Notes: generated from the letters alone by a model not told the origin. A stretch of DNA of 64,000 bases from Xenopus tropicalis (GCF_000004195.4 NC_030679.2:153161374-153225373), one strand, 5' to 3'. Positions 40,985 through 51,808 are shown, counted from the first letter of the stretch. Numbers and translations are program-made.

Positions 40985-43916
40985 CAGGGATCCCAACCTT
41001 TTATACCCGGGAGCCACATTTAACCCTTTCACTGCCAGCCGTTTTGTACAAAATGGAACTTCTACTGCCAGACAGTCTTTGAACATTTTGCACTGTTTCA
41101 CTTTAGGGGCCCTTCCTCGGGGGGACTTTTAGTTTACCCAGGAAAACAATATATCATTTTTTTCAGGACAACCTGAGCTTTCAAAATATGGTGGAATTTT
41201 TGTGTAATTCTGTAAGAAGATATAGGCTTCTAAATGTCTAACAAATGAAAAAAAAAATATAAACAGTTACACCAGAAACAAAAATTAGTTTATGCATGAA
41301 AATACAACTGATTTGGAAAGTCCCATGTCTCCTGAACGTGCCAATACCAAATATATATAGTTTTATGGAGATTTCTCACGTGTATAGGCCACAAACTCCC
41401 GGCAGGACACTACCAAATCCCCAAAACACTGCGCCAGAAAGCTGCATACTTTAGATTTCAAGGCCAAAACTCCCACTAACAGAAAGTTTATCCCAGAAAA
41501 TGATACATTTTTAGAGAGAACAGATTGTGGGGAATCCAGAATAGGTAGAACTGTCTGTCTGCTCCAAACTACCAAGTCGCAATGCTTTCCTAAACTTATT
41601 GGTTTTTATCGAAATTTTTTAAAAATCGCATCAAAGCTTCCAGTCTATAGTATCTTATCTCCTACAGGTATGTATGTATGTATGTATATCTTTATTTATA
41701 GATAAATAATAATTTATAGATCATAAAGTAACCAGATAAAACACCCTAAATATGAACACCAGGGGTCCCCTGAACAGTTTGATGCCCAATATGTATAGGT
41801 TTAGCTAAGTATGTGGCATGTAGGGGCCCCAATGTGAACATACCCCCATATGATCTATCATTTCTGTCATTTCAGTCTCTGCAAAATCAACACATTTACA
41901 TCATTTTGTGTGGAATAAAGCTAGTTAAAAGTATGCTCACCCCAGAAAGTCATACATTTTTGGAAAGTACACATTCCTCCAAATATAAAATGGGTACCCA
42001 TGTCTTTCTACTCCAAAGTACCAAGCCGCAAAGCTTTCCTAAAGTTGGCAATTTTGATAACATTTCCAAAAATCCTCTTAAAGCTTCCAATTTTATAGCA
42101 TCTTATCTTCCATGTATATTATGTACCAAGATAAAACACCCTGAATTTGAATGCCAGGGGTCCCCTGAACAGTTTGATACCCAATATGTATAGGTTTAGC
42201 TAAGTATGTGGCATGTAGGGGCCCCAATGGGAACCCCCATATGTACTGTCATTTCAGCTTCAGCAAAATCAACACATTTACATCATTTTATGTGGGATAA
42301 TGATACAAAATAGTAAGCTCACCACAAGAAGGCATATATTTTTGGAAAGTACACATCCCCCCGTATATAAAATGGATACCCATGTCTTTCTACTCCAAAG
42401 TACTAAGCCGCACAGCTTTCCTAAGTTTGATGATTTTTATGACATTTCCAAAAATCACCTAAAAACCTCCAGTATGCAGCATCTTATTTTCTATAGGTCA
42501 TTAGGTACCAAGATAAAACCCCCTAAATATGAACCCCGGGGGCTACTGAACAGTTTGATGCCCACTGTACATAGGTTTATCAAAGCACATGGCACTTAGA
42601 GACCCCCCAAATATACCTTGTGCCACTAATTTCATGGCATACCTTAACCTAATTCATAAGCAGATGGTTTCTATGACATTTCAGAAAATCGCCTAAAAAA
42701 TTTTGCAGTTTGCCGCATTTATCTCACACAATTTCTTGCGTACAAAGGCGAATTACCCCAAATAGGAACACTTAAGGTCTACTGAGCAGTTTGATGCCCA
42801 ATATGCATAGATAGTCTGTGGTATAAACTATATATACAGAGCCCCCTGACAGCGTATTATGTGCCGTAACCCCCCCTAATTATACAGAGCCCCCTGTCAG
42901 CGTATTATGTGCCGTAACCCCCCTAACTATAAAGAGACCCACACAAAACCATATATTTTTGGAAAGTACACATTCTGATGAATTCAAAATAGGTACAGTT
43001 ATTTTCCTACACCAAATTACCACATGGCAAAGCTATGCTACAAACAGATCAGGAACACTAATAAAGGGATAAAAATGCAATAAAACCACAAAAATTGTGT
43101 AAATCAATGAAACAATAAAATAATTCACACAGCAGCATATTTAGTGGAGAATAGCTGATCCAATAGTCACGCTGCCAAAATAACATTTTTAGGGAAAAAA
43201 CTAAAGACAAAGGGAAAAAAAGTAAAAGTATACATGTGTACACATCTAAAATTTGTGTGACAGTGTGTAAGTGTGTATATAAGTATGATAAATTGTGTGT
43301 GTAAATGTGTGTAAGTGTGTGTATTAGGCAAATAAAGAGCACTTACCAGTAGAAGGTCTCAGGGATCGCAGGCAGGGGTCCTCTCTGTAGTCCTCGCAGC
43401 ACAGGAAGTGCGTGGGTGGTGCTGGGGGGGCAAGGAGCAGAAGAAGACACAGGACAAGCAGCAGATGTGATGCAATTGCGTCAGATGCTTGTAGGTCGGT
43501 CCTGCGATCGCGTCAAATCATTGGACCAACTTGCCAGCCCCCTTGTTGGGTGTGGGGGCACAGCAGACTCTCAGCACTGGCGGCTTTTGCATTGAATCGC
43601 ATTAGTACCAAAAATGTAGGTACTACGTTGTTGGCACATAACTGCTTTTTTTTAAAACAACATAGTACTTATGTTGCTGGCAGGGAAAGGGTTAAATGGA
43701 AAAAAGGTGTGGAGATCAAAACAAACATGAAAAGGGTTCCTGGGGGTGCCAATAAGAGCTATAATTGGCTACCTAATAGCCCCTATGTAGACTGGAAGCC
43801 TACAGATGGCTCGGTTTTGGCATTGTACTTTTTTGCAACCAAAACTTGTCTCCTTACCAGGAATTTAAAAATAAGCACCTGCTTTAAGGCACCGGGTTAC
43901 TGGTTGGGGGTCACTG
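40985..43916. mobile_element. hAT-type MITE split by a piggyBac-type element
   Basis: The same insertion as 33039..33346, with target duplication GTGTAGAA (40977..40984) and ATGTAGAA (43917..43924). The MITE halves are 40985..41023 and 43692..43916, separated by the element at 41024..43691. Confidence 0.85.
41024..43691. mobile_element. Non-autonomous piggyBac-type element (TTAA target)
   Basis: It starts CCCTTTCACTGCCAGC and ends GCTGGCAGGGAAAGGG, and is flanked on both sides by TTAA (41020..41023 and 43692..43695). The terminus fits the CCYTTTBMCTGCCA end described for the Xenopus TxpB/Uribo piggyBac family. No transposase ORF is seen. The interior contains about three diverged copies of a roughly 330-bp unit (AAATTTTTGGAAAGTACACA-type blocks near 41950, 42335 and 42955). 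Fragments elsewhere are at 2362..2712 and 16120..16415. It is absent from the OR4 copy of the duplication, so it inserted after that duplication. Confidence 0.8.
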
Positions 43917-44480
43917 ATGTAGAACAATCATTAACAGAACTAGTATGAGCATCAGTAGCCTCATCAAAGCACAAGGGAAGGGCCCGGCTAACAGAGCGCA
44001 ATATAACAAGTTCTCCCAAAAGTGTCATAAGAATAGAAGAGGGGGCCTAAAATAATCTTCTCTCCTCACATTCCAAGGATAAGTCCAGAAGGTCTTCGAT
44101 TGGAGTCAATAGGAATGCTTAGATGATCAACCATAGGAGGTGGTACATTCCTTGTTTTTGGCTAAAATGAAGAACGTGGCATCTAAGTCCAAACTTTGAG
44201 GAAAGCCACCACCTTCCACAGGCAGCTGAGATTGTCTAGGACTATCGGATGGGGGGCCGGGGGGGTTAAAATCAGTGGTTGTCACCAACCTGTTCTTCTT
44301 TGCCTTCAGTAGGTCCATTATTTCCATTACCTGCAAAACTGAAAGGTTCATCGGCAGTGGGAACCTGAGGTACCAGAAGCCAATTCAGCCCCTCAATCCT
44401 CTGTTCAGGGCCTGAGATCAGATAGAAAGAGCAGTTTCGGCTCCAACCAGGAGCAAGGAGCTGGGAGTATCTTCCCTACA
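43917..44480 (+). repeat. Segmental duplication, OR5 copy (right part)
   Basis: Matches 33347..33880 (CATTAACAGAACTAGTATGA and onwards). From about 44410 it continues into the repeat that also underlies 3006..3580. The open frames here are fortuitous. Confidence 0.8.
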
Positions 44481-44575
44481 GGCACTGTTGCCTTAGTACA
44501 GGGCACGGTTAAGAGGCAGGTATCAGGTCAGTTCCTATCCCTGATCCATAGTCGGCTGTGAGGGACCCTTGGCTG
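44430..44575 (+). repeat. Unexpanded relative of the 84-bp minisatellite unit
   Basis: The order GCTCCAACCAGGAG, AGCTGGGAGTATC, CTGTTGCCTTAGTAC and AGGTATCAGG parallels 3040..3130, but only one unit is present. It is the single-copy state from which the array at 3087..3580 expanded. Confidence 0.65.
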
Positions 44576-44639
44576 CTAAGGGGCACCCTGAGGAACTGAG
44601 ATACTTGTCCAGAGTTTCCTTTGAAGACTGGAGAAAAGG

Positions 44640-44950
44640 TCCATGCTCCTTAATCTTTCTGCTGTTGTGTCGGTTACTAATGAACTTTATATTCACTGAT
44701 TAAATCCATCAGGAAATTACTGTTCCTTATTCTGCTACTGGGAGTTTTAATGTAGAAATTGTAAGAAGAAATAGTTTCCTGCTACTTCCTATGAGAACAA
44801 AATATAAATTTTAGATAAAAAAATAAATATTAACGTTTCAATAGCAGCAAATATAAAATATAATTCATTACAAATATTTTTCTTTTAAATTTCTGCTGCT
44901 GTTTCAAAATATGGTGAGTATATCATTAAAAATAATTGTCTTTACCCAAA
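44640..44950 (+). repeat. 5' block shared with OR5
   Basis: The counterpart of 37510..37817. It differs by small indels and substitutions. Confidence 0.8.
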
Positions 44951-44952
44951 GG

Positions 44953-45100
44953 ATTGTTAATTACCCCAAACCCCCGAGACTCCCGGAGATTCCCCAGTAG
45001 GTTTCCCAGCTGTGGGGGTTACTGGCACCGGGTAATAAAAGGAGATCTGTTCTTCCCTGCCAAGTCAGTATCTGGGGCGGTTCTGGTAGGTGCAAATCAG
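44953..45100 (+). promoter_or_regulatory. OR6 promoter cassette and exon 1 with deleted donor
   Basis: TAATTA at 44958..44963, ACTCCCGGAGATTCCCC (O/E-like), TAATAAAA at 45033..45040, and exon tail AAATCAG ending at 45100. Spacings are 75 and 67 bp. The donor is lost (CAG then TAGAAT). The ATG is only 325 bp away, so an unspliced transcript is conceivable. Confidence 0.7.
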
Positions 45101-45241
45101 TAGAATATTCCCCCAAGAACATCTTTTCCTGATTTGATTGGAAAGAAATGGTTGGGATTGTGTTAGCAAAATGGCAGGAGAAATGCAGAGCAGGTTACAC
45201 ATTGGGAGAAGCTCATGGAGGCATCTTCCTATGGTTCCACA
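45070..45241 (+). repeat. 180-bp OR intron repeat, single unit (OR6)
   Basis: One unit, slightly shortened (ACATCTTTTCCTGATTTGAT). Its end GGTTCCACAG is joined directly to the OR2/OR6-type flank. Confidence 0.93.
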
Positions 45242-45424
45242 GTCACATATGATTGTATTTTTCCTGCAGAAATGGATTCACTAATTCCCAAAGAATGAAG
45301 AACAACTGCTCGGAGCTTGTGTTCCCCTTTTGGGATGCAGAACCTTGATATAAATAGGAATAAGCTGAGTAGGAACCTCGGCTCATTCTCTTTTGACCTT
45401 ACTGGGTTTGCTTTTACCAAGGCT
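45242..45424 (+). promoter_or_regulatory. OR6 5' flank shared with OR2, with TATA-box-like site
   Basis: TTTTTCCTGCAG|AAATGG (acceptor-like, AG ends at 45269) is followed by an upstream ATG reading eight codons to a stop, then TATAAATAG at 45349..45357, 76 bp before the OR6 ATG. The parallel with OR2 (12435..12763) shows common descent. Whether the TATA-like site is used is unknown. Confidence 0.45.
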
Positions 45425-46372
45425 ATGGATGAGAAGAACCAGACGTGGGTCAGTGAGATTGTTCTCTTGGGATTTCAGAATCTCCACAACTTCAAGGTTC
45501 TCCTGTTCTCTCTGTTCCTTCTGATTTATATTCTGACAGTTTGGGAGAACGTCCTCATCATAGTGTTGGTGGCCTTCAGCCGGAACCTCCACTCCCCCAT
45601 GTACTTCTTTCTCCAGCAGTTGTCCCTCTCTGATCTACTGCAGACTGCAACTGTTGTGCCCAAAATGATCCAAACTATAATAAAGGAAGGAGCTACAACA
45701 ACATTTGGTGTCTGTATTATACAATTTTATTTTTTTGCAGGCTGGGAAGCTTTTCAGTGTTTGCTCCTAGCAGTAATGGCCTATGACAGATATGTGGCCA
45801 TCTGCATCCCCCTGAGATACACTTCTATCATGTCCCACAGGGTTTGTGTTGGATTAATACTTTTTTCAGGGTTTTTGGGCTTTGGCACTGTGCTCATTAC
45901 TGTGAATCTTATTGTTAATCTACCATTTTGTGGACTAAATATCATTAACCATTTCTTCTGTGATCTTTCTCCTCTTCTAGAACTTTCCTGCTCAGACACT
46001 TTCCTAGTGAGAATTGAAATTACTTTATTGTCAATCCCTGTCATTATTTGCCCCTTTATCCTCATCACTGTATCATATATGTGTATTGCCCATGCAATCC
46101 TAAAGATAGTGTCCCATACCGGGAGGCAAAAAGCCTTCTCCACCTGCAGCTCCCACTTGGCCGTGGTCTCCATGTTTTATGGGACTCTCATTGCTATTTA
46201 TGTGGTTCCTCCCAGAAAGGAATCTCAGACCATAAGCAAAGTTCTCTCCCTGTTGTACACAGTAGGGATCCCATTGGGTAACCCGGTTATTTACAGCCTG
46301 AGATGTCAGGACATGAAAGAAGCTCTGAAAAAATCTTTAATAAACGTTGCATGTTGTGCGCCAACACATTGA
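45425..46372 (+). CDS. OR6: class II olfactory receptor, intact
   Basis: A 315-residue odorant receptor. The ATG at 45425 (MDEKNQTW) is preferred, though the frame is open 36 codons further with two other ATGs, because the extension lies in flank shared with OR2 where it is not conserved as protein. N5 glycosylation site; E41-N42; PMYFFL 58-63; C97; MAYDRYVAIC 118-127; C169, C179 and C189; SYMCIAHAIL; KAFSTCSSHL. TM7 reads PLGNPVIYSLRC: Gly replaces the usual Leu/Val before N-P and Cys follows R. The tail ends NVACCAPTH with a Cys pair that could be palmitoylated. The upstream gene model is uncertain: the exon 1 donor is missing, and AG lies 3 bp before the ATG (ACCAAG|GCTATG). Confidence 0.95.
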   Translation: MDEKNQTWVSEIVLLGFQNLHNFKVLLFSLFLLIYILTVWENVLIIVLVAFSRNLHSPMYFFLQQLSLSDLLQTATVVPKMIQTIIKEGATTTFGVCIIQFYFFAGWEAFQCLLLAVMAYDRYVAICIPLRYTSIMSHRVCVGLILFSGFLGFGTVLITVNLIVNLPFCGLNIINHFFCDLSPLLELSCSDTFLVRIEITLLSIPVIICPFILITVSYMCIAHAILKIVSHTGRQKAFSTCSSHLAVVSMFYGTLIAIYVVPPRKESQTISKVLSLLYTVGIPLGNPVIYSLRCQDMKEALKKSLINVACCAPTH

Positions 46373-46699
46373 TAGACGGGATTGGATAGTGGGACGTGTG
46401 TAATTCACTGCGGCTCTACTCCCCAAACTAATGAATAACACTGGGTGAGTACATGTAGTTTATCTTCTGGGGGACCCCTATTCGCCATTCAGACCCCTGA
46501 CAAGCAGAGGCACCCCCATAGGTCACTGTCCCAATCCATTTCTTGGGATGATGGTAAATAAATGGTGGGACTAACTGATTTCCAAACCACTTATGAACTG
46601 TACTCACTGCTACAGCAGTTGGCCAGTGGCATCTCAATGCACAAATAGAGCACAGGGTAGTAACGGAGCTAATTCCAGGGATCACGTTGTTGTGTAACA
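46373..46699. other. 3' flank of OR6, no gene seen
   Basis: Nothing recognised. Confidence 0.4.
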
Positions 46700-46900
46700 T
46701 GGGGTAGGGGAGATAGCTCTCAGTACAAGTTGATCCAGGGACTGGTCCGATTGCCATCTTGGAGTCAGGAAGGAGGCTTCAGATGGGGTTATTTGCCTTC
46801 CTCTGGATCAACTAGTAGTTAGGCAGGTTATATATAGGCATTATGGTTGAATGGACGTATGTCTTTTTTCAACCCAACTTAATATATTACTATGTAGAAC
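46700..46900 (+). mobile_element. CR1-type LINE 3' end, left copy
   Basis: Contains GATCCAGGGACTGGTC, CTTCAGATGGGGTTATTTGC, CCTCTGGATCAACTAG, GGCAGGTTATATATAGGC and GTCTTTTTTCAACCC, then ATTACTATGTAG leading straight into the 45-bp array. Confidence 0.7.
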
Positions 46901-47487
46901 ATTCAGCAGATCCCATGAGCCTCCACCCAACTATATAGAGCAGAACATTCAGCAGATCCCTGAGCCTCCACCCAACTATATAGAGCAGAACATTCAGCAA
47001 ATCCCATGAGTCTCCACCCAACTATATAGAGCAGAACATTCAGCAGATCCCATGAGCCTCCACCCAACTATATAGAGCAGAACATTCAGCAAATCCCATG
47101 AGCCTCCACCCAACTATATAGAGCAGAACATTCAGCAGATCCCATGAGCCTCTGTCCACCCAACTATATAGAGCAGAACATTCAGTAGATCCCTGAGTCT
47201 CCAGCCAACTATAGAGCAGAACATTAAGCAGATCCCTGAGCCTCCACCCAACTATATAGAGCAGAACATTCAGTTGATCCCTGAGTCTCCAGCCAACTAT
47301 ATAGAGCAGAACATTAAGCAGATCCCTGAGCATCCACCCAACTATATAGAGCAGAACATTCAGTAGATCCCTGAGTCTCCAGCCAACTATATAGAGCAGA
47401 ACATTCAGCAGATTCCATGAGCCTCCACCCAACTATATAGAGCAGAACATTCAGCAGATCCCATGAGCCTCTATTCACCCAACTATA
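46901..47487. repeat. About 45-bp minisatellite, about 13 copies
   Basis: The unit is CCACCCAACTATATAGAGCA plus GAACATTCAGCAGATCCCATGAGCCT, with deletions of several bases in some units. It is bounded on both sides by CR1 3' tails. Confidence 0.95.
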
Positions 47488-47690
47488 CAGGGTTATGGGA
47501 GATAGCTCTTAGTACAAGTTGATCCAGGGACTGGCCATCTTGGAGTCAGGAAGGAATTTTTTTCCCTCTGGGGCAAATTAGAGAGGCTTCAGATGGGGTT
47601 TTCGTCTTCCTCTGGATCAACTGGCAGTTAGGCAGGTTATATATATGCATTATGGTTGAACGGGATGGTCTTTTTTCAAGACCTGATTGG
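47488..47690 (+). mobile_element. CR1-type LINE 3' end, right copy
   Basis: The same tail as 46700..46900, with an additional TTTTTTTCCCTCTGGGGC stretch near 47555. The pair suggests a tandem duplication that spans the minisatellite. Confidence 0.7.
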
Positions 47691-48916
47691 GGAAAGTGGC
47701 CCCTGACCAGGGCGTTGGCCTCACAGGTTGGACCCTCCCCTTTAGTTATGAGGAATACCCAATGGCCCCATACCATCCCCTCATGTATCAATGCTTTGAT
47801 TGGAACTTTTTCTTCTCACTTCCCAAATTCAAATTATGTTTTCCAAAATGCAACCGTTGGGGCAGTGAGACGAGGAGAAAAAACCCAGTGTCAAAAATCT
47901 GAAACCTCTAAAGTTTAGAAGGAAAAGAAGGTTCTTCATGGGAAGGGACCTCTGCCATTGGCTTCTACGTCATCTCTTTTAGCGGCAGAATTGTCTCATT
48001 TGGATTTTTAGCTGTTTTGACGCATAGTAAATCTCAAAAAAAATTGCATATGTGTGACTTTTTGAAGTTTTGACGCAAAAAATCTGAATCAGATAAAAAA
48101 AAATCTGCACCTTAGTAAATGGCCCCCATAGTGGGTCAAAGTGACCAGATGAAACCCTCCATGTTCATAGTATATAGATAACAAGGCAGTAGGCACTAAT
48201 GTAGTTCCAACAGGACAAAATCCAACAGACGCCATTACTGTGCTGTGATTGGCTGAGAGCACTTACTGCAGCATTGCTGCCCTATTCATACAGTACCTGG
48301 GGGGGCTGTCTCACAGCACAGGCAAAAAAGCCATCCCATAATCCAGTCCCGGATCCTTATAGAAAAGCCCCCCATTTCCCTTTGATCCCCTGCACTGAGC
48401 ACCATGGAAAGATACAAAGTTCCCCAAATGTAATAAGATAAGGGGGCTTTTGGCAGAGCCCAGAATACTCACCCCCCCCACCCAGCACTGAGATACAAGT
48501 GTAACTAATAAGCTAAACAGGTCTCTTGGGGGGAACTGAGACTCACGGCTTAAAGGGCAACTTCACCTTCATTAGCAAAACTGAAATAACACATAAAACA
48601 AGATCCCAAACCTCCAGAAATGTGTTCCAACTTTACATAACCTGACAAATTTTGTAAAATGGGAGTGGCGTTTAGGGGGTGTGGCATCAAAAATGGGCAT
48701 GGCCAAAAAATTCCACCATGCTACACGCAGCGTTTCTTTTTGTCCCTCTTTACATTTATCAAATTTCGGGGGGGGGGTATGTATGATAAGTTTTCTATGG
48801 ATAAAACTGTTCTTCACCTTTGCCTGGTCTGGTCAGTGCATAAATATCTTTGTCGCGGTCATTCGGTGGGACAGTTTTCTGGACAAAACCAACAGAAGCC
48901 TTACAAGAAGGTGGGC
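47691..48916. other. Intergenic, no gene seen
   Basis: Nothing recognised. AT-rich repeats of MITE type may be present around 47880..48130, but no ends are identifiable. Confidence 0.4.
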
Positions 48917-48966
48917 TGCCCCACGTGAGGATCAAACTCACGAGCTTCAGATTATGAGACGCGCTA
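48917..48966 (-). pseudogene. tRNA-Met(CAT) 3' two-thirds, degenerate
   Basis: The minus strand reads TAGCGCGT, CTCATAATCTGAAGCTCGTG, AGTTTGATCCTCAC and GTGGGGCA. This matches the elongator tRNA-Met anticodon arm (CAT), T-arm and acceptor 3' strand. The 5' acceptor strand and most of the D-arm are missing, AGT is deleted before the anticodon arm, and there are substitutions (GGTCG to GCTCG, TTCGA to TTTGA). It may be a tRNA pseudogene or the head of a tRNA-derived SINE. Confidence 0.65.
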
Positions 48967-49193
48967 TTTTGACTTGTAAAACTTAAGGTGCAACAAAAAC
49001 ACTGCCCCCCATCAAGCTCTTCCAAAAGCAGCCAGTTTCCATCACTTTGCTCTATGGATTTCGAAGCCATTGGTGGCTAGTCCTGGCTGATAAGACTCGG
49101 GGACAGTTGTGCTCTAGATCCTTGGGAAAAGCTTCTGGATGTATAATCTGTGTGGGCACAAAAGCTGCAATTTTGTCTGCCAGATGGCAAAGG

Positions 49194-49735
49194 GTTGAAA
49201 GGAATGATTGTAAGCTCTTTTGGGCAGGGCCCTCTTCACCTCTTGTTTCGGTTACTGATTGCTTTATATGTTACTCCTTGTAGAGTGTAAGCTCTTTTGG
49301 GCAGGGCTCCCTTCCCCTCCTGTATCGGTTATTGGTTGCTTTATATGTTACTCCTTGTAGAGTGTAAGCTCTTTGGGGCAGGGCTCCTTCCCCTCCTGTA
49401 TCGGTTACTGATTGCTTTATATGTTACTCCTTGTAGAGTGTAAGCTCTTTTGGGCAGGGCTCTCTTCCCCTCCTGTATCGGTTACTGATTGCTTTATATG
49501 TTACTCCTTGTAGAGTGTAAGCTCTTTGGGGCAGGGCTCCCTTCCCCTCTTGTATCGGTTACTGATTGCTGTATATGTTACTCCTTGTAGAGTGTAAGCT
49601 CTTTGGGGCAGGGCTCCCTTCCCCTCCTGTATCGGTTACTGATTGCTGTATATGTTACTCTGTATGCCCAATGTATGTAACCCACTTATTGTACAGCGCT
49701 GCGGGGTATGTTGGCACTTTATAAATAAATGTTAA
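49194..49735 (+). repeat. Interspersed repeat with 77-bp tandem expansion
   Basis: Six to seven tandem copies of a unit containing TGTAAGCTCTTTTGGGCAGG, TCGGTTACTGATTGC and TATGTTACTCCTTGTAGAG, followed by the family tail TTGTACAGCGCTGCGGGGTA and TTTATAAATAAATG and a TAATG repeat. It is the same interspersed family as 23031..23195, here internally amplified. Confidence 0.88.
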
Positions 49736-49801
49736 TGTAATGTAATGTAAAATTATGCTTTTCTCAGACTGCCCAAGACCAAGGTGAATAAAAGGGAGAG
49801 G

Positions 49802-50020
49802 TGTCTATAATGTCCTATAATATCCTATAATGTCCTATAATGTCCCATAATGTTGTATAATGTCCTATAATATCATATAATGTCCTATAATATCCTATAA
49901 TATCTCAGAATGTCCTATAATGTCCTATAATATCTTAGAATGTCCTATAATATCCTATAATGTCCTATAATGTCCTATAATATCATATAATGTCCTATAA
50001 TATCATATAATGTCCTATAA
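49802..50020. repeat. 10-bp minisatellite, left part
   Basis: Tandem TGTCCTATAA and TATCCTATAA/TATCATATAA units. The array is split by the hAT element and resumes at 51041. Confidence 0.93.
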
Positions 50021-51040
50021 CAGTGCTGTCCAACTGGCGGCCCGCGGGCCGCATGCGGCCCGCGACCCCCCTCTGTGTGGCCCCCCACCTGTCTGGCTGC
50101 TTTGATGGCTTACTCTTGTGTAAGCTTTAAATGGTATCAGTACTGTGATTAACTGGCACCCTGCATGGTTCTCACCTCAGATTCAGGCTGTAAACCCCCT
50201 GTATTGTTTAAATATGTAATCCCCTGTGTTGTTCACACCTTTTAATCTCTGCATTGTTCAACCCCTGCAGTGTTCACACCTCAGGCTCAGGCTGTAATCA
50301 CTCCCATTGTTCCCCTGTTCACACCTCAGGAGCAGTAGAAACCCATAAATACACCCTGCACACTACAAAAAGAACATATACTGAGGTGGTACTGCAATTA
50401 AAAAGTTTTTTAATATATAGTTATTGTGCAGACTGTTGGAGCAGTGCCAGCATTGTGTCACTGTAGGCTGCCTGTGTGTGCCATCATAGGGCAAGCAGAG
50501 TATGGCACACACAGGCAGGGTAGGGAAGGCAGAGTATGGCACACACAGGCAGAGTATGGCACACATAGGCCAAGTATGGCACAAACCAGTCAAGAATGGC
50601 AAACACAGTGAAAGTATGGCACATGCAGGCAGGGTAGGGAAGGCAGAGTATGGCACACACAGGCAGGGTAGGGCAGGCAGAGTATGGCACACACAGGCCA
50701 AGTATGGCACAAACCAGCCAAGTATGGCACACAGGCAGGGTAGGGAAGGCAGAGTATAGCACACACAGGCAGGGTAGGGAAGGCAGAGTATGGCACACAC
50801 AGGCAGGGTAGGGAAGGCAGAGTATGGCACACACAGGCAGGGTAGGGCAGGCAGAGTATGGCAGGTTTTTGCTGTACTACAACTATTAATATGGGTATGG
50901 TCATGTGATAACATGGGTGTGGTTTCAAGTGGGTGCAGTTTCAAAAAGGGAGTGGTCAAAACTGGCTTCCATTATCGGCCCTCCACCACGTAGGTCGGAT
51001 AAATTCCGGCCCTCGGTACAACAGAAGTTGGACAGCACTG
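50021..51040. mobile_element. hAT-type element carrying a 34-bp minisatellite (copy 1)
   Basis: The ends are CAGTGCTGTCCAACT and AGTTGGACAGCACTG, a perfect 15-bp inverted repeat, with target duplication TCCTATAA (50013..50020 and 51041..51048). It is about 1.0 kb and has no transposase. Its interior holds an array of GGCAGAGTATGGCACACACA with AGGCAGGGTAGGGAA (50483..50868). The Cys-rich minus-strand frames are by-products of the array. Confidence 0.92.
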
Positions 51041-51195
51041 TCCTATAATATCCTATAAAATCTCAGAATGTCCTATAATGTCCTATAATATCTCAGAATG
51101 TCCTATAATGTCCTATAATATCTTAGAATGTCCTATAATATCCTATAATGTCCTATAATGTCCTATAATATCATATAATGTCCTATAATATCCTG
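51041..51195. repeat. 10-bp minisatellite, right part
   Basis: Continuation of the TGTCCTATAA/TATCCTATAA array after the hAT insertion. Confidence 0.93.
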
Positions 51196-51290
51196 AACAG
51201 CTCCCTGTCCCTGGCGCCTCTATAGGAAGTGTTGGAACTGGAATAGGGAGACCCACGTTCCTCCAAAGCCACAAAAAGTTGAGTCTGTGC

Positions 51291-51808
51291 TAGGGATGTA
51301 GCGAACCTCAAAAAAAAAATTTGGGGACTTACGCCAAAAAGCGCGAATATACCCCATAGACTTCAATGGGAAGGCAAACTTTAAAACCTAGAAAAGCCAT
51401 TTCTGGCCAGAAAACTGATTTTAAAGTTGTTTAAAGGGTGCCACGACCTGGGCACTGGCATGCTGGAGGGGGATCAAGGGCAAAAATGTCTCTGAAAAAT
51501 ACTTTGTTGACACAGCGTTGCGTAAAAACAGGCAGACCTAGCGGAAATACGCAGCGTTTTTTGCTATTTCGCACTATTAGCACCATGGAAACGGGATTTG
51601 CTTACACCAGTACTAGGCTGAAAAACGCCATGTGTGGTTGTGCGGCATTTTTAGGCTCAGAAAAAACGCAGAGAAAAAACGCAGCGAAAAAAAAAACGCG
51701 GCAAACCCAAATTGCGAACATACGCGGAAAGTTTGCGAACTTCCGAACTTGCGAACACCCGATGTTCGCGCGAATTAGTTCGCCGGCGAACAGTTCGCTA
51801 CATCTCTA
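51291..51808. mobile_element. MITE with TAGGGATGTAGCGAAC ends
   Basis: Begins TAGGGATGTAGCGAAC and ends GTTCGCTACATCTCTA, imperfect inverted repeats. About 518 bp. No ORF of interest; the target duplication is not clear. Confidence 0.8.

Noticed and set aside
45317..45424. N-terminal 36-residue extension of OR6 from the first ATG
   Set aside because: The stretch is 5' flank shared with OR2, where the same frame is not conserved; all paralogues begin at the equivalent of 45425.
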